From JBLHGN01 sp047616325 (GTDB lineage Bacteria; Pseudomonadota; Gammaproteobacteria; Pseudomonadales; Cellvibrionaceae): DNA of 29,104 nucleotides. The DNA lies in contig JBLHGN010000012.1 in NCBI GenBank assembly GCA_047616325.1, forward strand, positions 1-29,104. Direction: 5' to 3'. The stretch's first letter is position 1, and each line of letters opens with the position of its first letter. Both the position numbers and the translations under genes were made by a program. Shown piece by piece: positions 23,902 to 29,104 of this stretch. The notes beneath the pieces were generated by a model. That model ran no database searches. It saw nothing but the letters and a program-made list of their open reading frames with translations, and had not been told where the DNA came from.

Positions 23902-26433
23902 TTAAATGTTTTGAGACTCTGTCAAAAGGGCACGTACATCTGCAGCGGTGTCTTGTCGTAGGGCTTGTTGTGCAACTTCGTTACAGTATTTCATATCCAG
24001 ATCGCGAATTTGTGCCTTAATGGCCGGGATACTAGGCACGCTTACACTCAGTTCATCCACACCCAGGCCCAATAAAATCGGGACGGCAATAGGGTCGCTG
24101 GCAATACCCCCGCATACACCAGCCCACTTGTTGTGCCTATGGGCACCTTTTACTGTCATTGCTATTAAATTTAATACCCCAGGGTTAAGTCCATCCGCTT
24201 GCGCAGCCAGCGTGGGGTGGCCGCGATCTATCGCCAGGGTGTACTGGGTTAAGTCGTTGGTGCCGATAGAGAAGAAATCCACTTCCTTGGCAAACTGTTC
24301 CGCCATAATGGCCGTGGTGGGCACTTCGACCATTATGCCTATTGGAATGGGTTTTAAATTTAGCTTAACGCGCTCTTCTTCGAGCAGGGCTTTGGCGGAT
24401 CGCAAATCTTCCATGGTGGTAACCATGGGGAACATCACGTGAACCTTACCTTCTTGCCCGGCACGCAAGATGGCGCGCAATTGGGTGCGGAACATGTTAG
24501 TGCGTTGAAGCATCACACGTATGCCGCGCAGGCCCAAAAACGGGTTTTCTTCGGTGGCGATGGGCAGATAGGGCAGGGGTTTGTCGCCGCCAACATCCAG
24601 CGTGCGAATGATTAGAGGTTGATCCGGCCCCAGTGCCTTGACTACATTTTGGTACGAGGTGAATTGCTCTTCTTCGCTGGGTGCTGTGGTCCGGTTCATA
24701 AATAGGAATTCTGAGCGCAAAAGACCTACACCCTCGCTGCCAAGACGTTTGCCTTCGGCTGCGTCTTCGGCGCCGGTGATGTTGGCAACCACTTCCATGC
24801 GGCGGCCATTTTTTGTGATGGCCGGTAAAAGTGCGCTGTCCAATTCGCGTTTGTGCTTGATGGCGTGTTCGGATTGCTCTTTTTGAAGATGTTCAACTTC
24901 GTCGGCTGAAGGATTAAGTCGAAGCGTGGCTTTGCCCGCATCCATAATAACCATGGTGCCGTTTTCAATCTTTAGTGCGCGCGCTTCAATGCCTGCGATG
25001 GCGGGAAGGTTCATGGCGCGAGCGAGAATGGCAACGTGGGAAGAAGAGCCGCCGGTCATGGTGCAGAAGCCCAGCACCTTCTCTCGATCGATATTGGCGG
25101 TGTCGGAAGGGGTTAAATCTTCGGCAATAAGTATGGTGTTGGGCGGCAATTCCTCCTGATCGGTTTTCAGGCCAAGCACTAATTGCAAAACGCGACGACC
25201 CACGTCGCGGAGGTCATTGGCACGCGCGGCCAACAGTTCATTTTTCAGCTTTCCAAGCTGTGACGCCTGCTTGGAGTATGCCTCCTTCCACGCAAATGCA
25301 GCACTCTTACCGTCATCAATCAATCCGTAGGTGTGTCCCACTAGCTCAGGGTCTTGCAGCAGCTCTTGATGGGCGCTAAAAATGGCCGCTTTGTCTGGGT
25401 CTTCCATTTTGTCGTGAAGCGTTTGTAGTTGCACAAAGGCTTGTTTGAATGCTTGGTCTACTGAGTTGCGCTCTTGCGCTGAATCGGTGGCGTGTTCCTC
25501 CACCTTTATTTCTTCGCGCTTTAGCTGCACTACTTGACCGATGGCGAGGCCTGGCGAAGCCGTCACGCCTCGCATTAGCTTGGGGTCGGAAGGCTGTGTG
25601 GCGACTTCCGCAACTTCCTCTGCATCGTCTGTTTCCTGGGCAGTACGGGTTCTCAAAGGTGGGCAATCTTCACCTAGACCGCTTTCCATTAGAAGAAGCA
25701 AGGTATCAATGGCCTGCTGTGCGTCTTCACCGGTGGCGACGAAGTGCACAATATCGCCACAGTTAACTTCGAGACCCATAATGCTTACCAGGCTTTTAGC
25801 GTTGGCCTGAACACCACCCTTATATAGGTGTATTACCGAGGCGAATTTCTTAGCTTCGCCAACCAATAGGGCGGTTGGTCGGGCATGTAAACCGGTAGGG
25901 TTGGGAACGGCAATATTGCTAGATGTTATGGCTTTGAACGTGTCTGTTGCGCTGGAAGCCTGTTGGCCTTTTGCTACAAGCGTCAGCACTACATCTTCAC
26001 CAACATTGGCAAAACCTGAGCTGTAGCTAAACTTTTCAACTTGATCTGTATTGGTGATGATGATTTGAGTCAGCAAACTTTTGGCTCTGGTGGCGATAAA
26101 GTCTGCATCGAATTCAATGAGCGTGTCGCCGCACTTTACCACATCGCCCATGGCCACTTTTGGGGTGAAGCCGACGCCGTTAAGGCCCACGGTGTCGATA
26201 CCGATATGCATCATGATTTCTAGGCCATTGGCGGCCTCAATAGTAATGGCATGCCCCGCGCGGTGAAGTTGAACTACTTTGCCATCGCAAGGGGCGAGTA
26301 GGCTTTGGGTCACGGGGTCGATACTGATACCGTCACCCACCATTTTTTGGGCAAAAACCGGATCAGGTACGTTTTCTAACGCAACCAACGGGCCAGAAAG
26401 GGGGGCTTTTAACACCAAAACAGCATTACTCAT
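23902..26433 (-). CDS. PTS EIIA(Glc)-HPr-enzyme I fusion protein
   Basis: This 843-residue cytoplasmic protein carries the whole soluble phosphorelay from phosphoenolpyruvate. Residues 1-150 are a Crr-type EIIA with His61 and phospho-His76 (MMHIGIDTVGLNG). Residues about 170-250 are HPr with His183 (PTGLHARPTALL). An acidic linker (255-285) leads to enzyme I, with the phospho-histidine His466 in GGSSSHVAILARA, then LLRSEFLFM and the PEP-binding region GTNDLTQYTLAIDRGHP. It would pass phosphate to Cys426 of the PtsG encoded next. Similar fusions are called NagF or FPr-like in other proteobacteria; here the PtsG partner suggests glucose. ATG 26433 follows GTG/TTG codons at 26439 and 26436; GGTGG upstream fits 26433. 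A TATAAT box (26458-26463) lies just upstream without a good -35. Confidence 0.94.
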   Translation of the reverse strand: MSNAVLVLKAPLSGPLVALENVPDPVFAQKMVGDGISIDPVTQSLLAPCDGKVVQLHRAGHAITIEAANGLEIMMHIGIDTVGLNGVGFTPKVAMGDVVKCGDTLIEFDADFIATRAKSLLTQIIITNTDQVEKFSYSSGFANVGEDVVLTLVAKGQQASSATDTFKAITSSNIAVPNPTGLHARPTALLVGEAKKFASVIHLYKGGVQANAKSLVSIMGLEVNCGDIVHFVATGEDAQQAIDTLLLLMESGLGEDCPPLRTRTAQETDDAEEVAEVATQPSDPKLMRGVTASPGLAIGQVVQLKREEIKVEEHATDSAQERNSVDQAFKQAFVQLQTLHDKMEDPDKAAIFSAHQELLQDPELVGHTYGLIDDGKSAAFAWKEAYSKQASQLGKLKNELLAARANDLRDVGRRVLQLVLGLKTDQEELPPNTILIAEDLTPSDTANIDREKVLGFCTMTGGSSSHVAILARAMNLPAIAGIEARALKIENGTMVIMDAGKATLRLNPSADEVEHLQKEQSEHAIKHKRELDSALLPAITKNGRRMEVVANITGAEDAAEGKRLGSEGVGLLRSEFLFMNRTTAPSEEEQFTSYQNVVKALGPDQPLIIRTLDVGGDKPLPYLPIATEENPFLGLRGIRVMLQRTNMFRTQLRAILRAGQEGKVHVMFPMVTTMEDLRSAKALLEEERVKLNLKPIPIGIMVEVPTTAIMAEQFAKEVDFFSIGTNDLTQYTLAIDRGHPTLAAQADGLNPGVLNLIAMTVKGAHRHNKWAGVCGGIASDPIAVPILLGLGVDELSVSVPSIPAIKAQIRDLDMKYCNEVAQQALRQDTAADVRALLTESQNI

Positions 26434-26573
26434 CAACACTCACCACCAATTAATATTATTATATTCGAAGGGATGCAACATTACCGTCTACCTCATCAGC
26501 TCGCAATACCCGACGCCAGAGTTTGAGCGAATTATTCACGAAAAGTACCGACTTGAGGATTAAATGTGCGTAC

Positions 26574-27225
26574 ATGCGCGACTACAAGAAGTTAAAAATT
26601 TGTGAACAAAAATACCATTTAAAAGAGCTTAGACTCCATAGCTCTGCGCGACAAGGATGTAGCCGGTGCTATTAACCTCATAGGCTACCCACCGCCCAGG
26701 CAAAACCCCGTCGGATTCGAAGCCTTTTTAACCACCATTGTCAGTCAGCAAATATCCACCAAAGCTGCAGCCACCATTAAACAACCAGTGTTCGGGGTGT
26801 TATCCGCTATAGATGCACCCAGTTTACTAGCGATAAAAGAAGAGAAACTGCGCGCGGCGGGCTTGTCGCAGCGTAAAACCGAGTATGCCAAAGGCTTGGC
26901 AAGGGCTATCGTTGCTGGCGAGTTTGATCCGGACGCTCTCGAACAAATGACTGACGAGAATGCTATCATTGCAATCACACCGCTACGTGGTTTTGGTCGC
27001 TGGAGCGCCGAGGTCTATTTAATGTTTTCGTTGGGCAGAGCCGACTTGTTTCCCGCCGACGACCTCATTACTTTACATTCGTTGACCAAATTGAAGCGGT
27101 GTGGGCAAAAACTCACTCCCAAGGCCGCGAGACAAATGGTAGAGCACTGGGCTCCCTCGCGAAGTGCCGGCAGTCTTTTGCTTTGGCACTGCCATCATTG
27201 TGATTATCCTAAATTAATCAGTTGA
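26574..27225 (+). pseudogene. DNA-3-methyladenine glycosylase II (AlkA-type), frameshifted near the N-terminus
   Basis: Glycosylases of this helix-hairpin-helix family remove alkylated purines, leaving abasic sites. The frame from 26623 encodes LIGYPPPRQNPVGFEAF, IVSQQISTKAAATI, then the HhH-GPD region LRGFGRWSAEVYLMFSLGR with the catalytic aspartate in FPADDL, and LLLWHCHHCDY at the end. That frame has no ATG in its first 55 codons and is closed by TAA at 26620. Upstream, another frame from ATG 26574 gives CEQKYHLKEL. Dropping one A (26631) would join it as KEL-DSIALRDKDVAGA, the expected N-terminus. A second ATG (26564) with GAGGA upstream is in a third frame, so the true start is uncertain. 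The gene is a recent pseudogene or carries a sequencing indel. It converges on the exonuclease III gene. Confidence 0.72.
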
Positions 27226-27230
27226 AAAGA

Positions 27231-27995
27231 TTAGAACTTTAGGTCTAGTGAAACAGGGCAGTGATCGGAGCCCATTACATGGTTGAGAAGATCGGCATCG
27301 TGTACATGCTCGGCTAAACTCGCAGAGGTGAGGAAGTAATCTATCCGCCAGCCGACGTTCTTTTCTCGAGCGCCGGCTCGATAGCTCCACCAGCTGTACT
27401 TTTGGTCTTCTGGTTTTAGGTGTCGAAACGTGTCGATAAAGCCGGCATCGATGAGATTGTCGATGCCGTCGATTTCTTCCTGCATATAGCCGGCTGATTT
27501 GTTGTAATTTGGCTTGGGGCGGGCGAGGTCAATGGCGCGGTGGGCAACATTTAAATCGCCACACACCACCACCGGTTTTGTTTGCTCGAGGGTTTGTAAG
27601 TAAGTTAGAAAGTCGCGGTCCCACTGTTGTCGGTAGCTCAGGCGCTTTAGTTCGCTGCCAGAGTTTGGTGTGTACACGGTAACCAAAATAAAGTGCTCAT
27701 ACTCCGCCGCAATAACCCGCCCTTCCTGGTCGTGCTCGGCAATCCCCATATCGTATTGTACGCGTAGTGGCGCCGTACGGCTGAGTATCGCGGTGCCGGA
27801 ATAGCCTTTTTTCTCGGCAGAATTAGTATGTACTGTGTAACCTTTTATATCGGCCAGCGCTTCTACCACCTGTTCGTCCTGCGCCTTGGTTTCCTGCAGG
27901 CAGAGTACATCGGTGTCCATGGCGGTCAACGAATTACTAAAGTCTTTCTTTATTGCGGCACGAATGCCATTAACGTTCCAGGAAACCAGTCTCAT
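27231..27995 (-). CDS. xthA: Exodeoxyribonuclease III (AP endonuclease)
   Basis: This enzyme cuts DNA at abasic sites and removes 3' blocks during base excision repair. The 254-residue product shows the exonuclease-endonuclease-phosphatase fold. MRLVSWNVNGIRA opens it, followed by CLQETK (metal-binding glutamate), VYTPNSG, VVVCGDLNVAH (catalytic Asp/Asn), WRIDYFL and GSDHCPV (catalytic Asp-His) at the end. GTG 28001 is also in frame, but ATG 27995 gives the conserved N-terminus. It lies 27 bp downstream of the carbonic anhydrase gene on the same strand and converges with the damaged AlkA-type gene, whose stop is 5 bp away. The sequence is closer to the ExoA/APE-like branch than to classical E. 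coli XthA, in my judgement. Confidence 0.94.
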   Translation of the reverse strand: MRLVSWNVNGIRAAIKKDFSNSLTAMDTDVLCLQETKAQDEQVVEALADIKGYTVHTNSAEKKGYSGTAILSRTAPLRVQYDMGIAEHDQEGRVIAAEYEHFILVTVYTPNSGSELKRLSYRQQWDRDFLTYLQTLEQTKPVVVCGDLNVAHRAIDLARPKPNYNKSAGYMQEEIDGIDNLIDAGFIDTFRHLKPEDQKYSWWSYRAGAREKNVGWRIDYFLTSASLAEHVHDADLLNHVMGSDHCPVSLDLKF

Positions 27996-28022
27996 GTGCA
28001 CTGCTCGCTTAAGGGCTGTTGT

Positions 28023-28649
28023 TTATATTCTGTGTATTTCGGCAATTTCGTCACCAGTGGAGGCGTCTACATTGAGATCTTTTAGAATGCCGTCTTCAAT
28101 ACTGTAAATCCAGCCATGAACGGTTAGGTCCTGCCCGATTTTCCACGCGCGTTGCACAATGTTGGTTTGACAGACATGGGAGACCTGTTCAACCACGTTC
28201 AGCTCACACAGTAAATTCACCTTTGCCGCTTCGTCGTCAAGAGCATCAATTTGTTCGTGGTAGTGACGGTGGATGTCTTTGATATTTCGTAGCCAGTTGT
28301 CAATTAGGCCATGGTCTTTATTTTCCATTGCGGCCTTTATACCGCCGCAACCATAGTGACCGCAGACAATAATGTGCTTAACCTTCAACACCTCGACGGC
28401 AAACTGAATAACGGATAGGCAGTTAAGGTCTGTATGTATGACCAAGTTAGCAATATTGCGGTGAACGAATATTTCACCGGGCAGCATGCCCACTATCTCG
28501 TTGGCGGGCACTCGGCTATCCGAGCAGCCCACCCATAGGTATTCGGGGTTTTGCTGTTCGGACAGCTTTTGAAAGAAATCTGGGCTGCTGGCCTTAATTT
28601 TTTCGGCCCAACGTTTATTATTTTCAAAAAGGTCGGAGAGATTGCGCAT
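28023..28649 (-). CDS. can: Beta-class carbonic anhydrase
   Basis: Carbonic anhydrase interconverts CO2 and bicarbonate and supplies bicarbonate for carboxylations. The 208-residue product aligns without offset to E. coli Can in the zinc site: Cys42 and Asp44 (GCSDSRVP), His98 and Cys101 (CGHYGCGG). HRNIANLV and VHGWIYSIEDG are also typical. Asp44 with Arg46 forms the known dyad that controls access to zinc. The start is ATG 28649; only a weak purine stretch lies upstream. It is followed by xthA after 27 bp, so the two may share a transcript, though no functional link is obvious. Confidence 0.97.
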   Translation of the reverse strand: MRNLSDLFENNKRWAEKIKASSPDFFQKLSEQQNPEYLWVGCSDSRVPANEIVGMLPGEIFVHRNIANLVIHTDLNCLSVIQFAVEVLKVKHIIVCGHYGCGGIKAAMENKDHGLIDNWLRNIKDIHRHYHEQIDALDDEAAKVNLLCELNVVEQVSHVCQTNIVQRAWKIGQDLTVHGWIYSIEDGILKDLNVDASTGDEIAEIHRI

Positions 28650-29033
28650 GGATAAAATGGAGCCTTTGACAGATTAACTATTTGGTGCGAACAGTACACC
28701 GATCACGTTTTTCTGGCAATGCCTATCTGGCACTCAAAGGTACAAGCCACATTTTTAATGTTAGGTAACGGTTTCAATATAAGCAAAGCAGGTAGCGGTC
28801 AAGCAGCCACTTCTGACTATTAAAACTTTGCGGTATTAATTGATCGGTACTGATTGGCGTCAATACAATGTGTGATGAAGGTCAATAATCTGGAGACCTA
28901 TTGCACACCTAATGTAGGCCATCTTTGGCTGTAAGGCCAAATTTAATAATTGACTTTGTAGCTTGGAATTATAGGGCAAAATAAAAATGTCTGCCGGAAC
29001 TTAACGGCTAAAGTAAGAACGAGGAGCGAAGGT
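28650..29033. other. Non-coding region between can and the CBS-domain gene
   Basis: About 384 bp lie between two divergent genes. I see no coding frame. A short hairpin TTTGGC/GCCAAA sits at 28924-28941. TTGACT at 28950-28955 resembles a -35 box, but no -10 is found at a proper distance. GAGGAG at 29021-29026 is the ribosome binding site for the gene at 29034. Two promoters pointing outward are expected here but were not identified with confidence. Confidence 0.4.
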
Positions 29034-29104
29034 ATGAGAGTTGAAGAGTTGATGGTAAAAAAAGTAGAAACATGTTTAGCCAATACCAACCTGGATGTAA
29101 TAGC
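29034..29104 (+). CDS. CBS-domain protein, N-terminus only (runs off the window)
   Basis: ATG 29034 is preceded by GAGGAG with 7-8 nt spacing. The first 23 codons read MRVEELMVKKVETCLANTNL and onward, which fits the start of a CBS domain (pattern: x-V-x-x-L-M-x-x-x-V-x-T-C). CBS domains usually bind adenosine nucleotides and act as regulatory modules. The rest lies outside the window, so partner domains and function cannot be judged. Confidence 0.6.
   Translation, partial: MRVEELMVKKVETCLANTNLDVI

Noticed and set aside
23948..24442. 164-codon frame antisense to the enzyme I part of the PTS fusion
   Set aside because: Shadow frame within a conserved coding region, low-complexity and without known motifs.
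26279..26563. Plus-strand frame from inside the PTS fusion gene to just before the glycosylase
   Set aside because: Most of it is antisense to the 5' end of the PTS gene; the short tail outside (26440-26563) is not recognisable and has no own start with a ribosome binding site.
28950..28975. Possible sigma-70 promoter TTGACT ... TATAGG before the CBS-domain gene
   Set aside because: The spacer would be only 14 bp, too short for a normal promoter.

Overview
The window looks like chromosomal DNA of a marine-type gammaproteobacterium, most likely of the Cellvibrionales/Pseudomonadales side. This rests on three things: gammaproteobacterial protein sequences (SerA, AroG, PtsG and carbonic anhydrase align closely to E. 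coli numbering), a Pseudomonas-like order metK - arsR-type gene - tkt - pgk, and middling GC content. The genus is inference. I see no rRNA, tRNA, CRISPR, insertion sequence or phage genes. Nearly every gene is core metabolism, apart from one SNF2/SWIM pair.

Layout. Bases 1-331 hold no gene I can support. From 5828 down to 332 (minus strand) lies an S-adenosylmethionine (SAM) cycle operon: an ArsR-methyltransferase regulator (SahR-like), metK, ahcY, metF and rsmE. A perfect 11-bp inverted repeat in front of it is a strong operator candidate. The 242-bp ahcY-metF gap can fold into a nested RNA structure closed by a perfect 12-bp stem. Divergently, 6146-9463 carries tkt and pgk, separated by a 16-bp perfect hairpin and followed by a clear terminator. 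The epd and fba genes often found with them are absent.

Bases 9677-10624 (minus) carry an MscS-type channel gene whose N-terminus is cut by an in-frame TAG. Next come an alpha/beta hydrolase (plus), then serA and rpiA (minus, order rpiA-serA as in E. coli), and on the plus strand ilvA and aroG. From 16807 to 20662 a SNF2-family helicase and a SWIM zinc-finger protein with a C-terminal helix-turn-helix form a two-gene operon behind a recognisable promoter. A cysteine synthase family gene follows and ends in a bidirectional terminator.

From 26433 down to 22010 (minus) two genes make a complete glucose phosphotransferase system: a soluble EIIA-HPr-EI fusion and PtsG, a EIIC-EIIB protein with an extra EIIB-like domain that has lost its cysteine. 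The right end has a frameshifted AlkA-type DNA glycosylase (plus), convergent with exonuclease III, which is itself downstream of a beta-carbonic anhydrase (both minus). The first codons of a CBS-domain protein run off the end.

The genes connect: methionine/SAM recycling, pentose phosphate and lower glycolysis (tkt, rpiA, pgk), serine and cysteine synthesis from 3-phosphoglycerate (serA, cysteine synthase), aromatic and branched-chain entry steps (aroG, ilvA), and sugar uptake. The least explained items are the ahcY-metF RNA structure, the SNF2/SWIM-HTH pair with inverted half-sites around its promoter, the degenerate EIIB domain, and two damaged genes.
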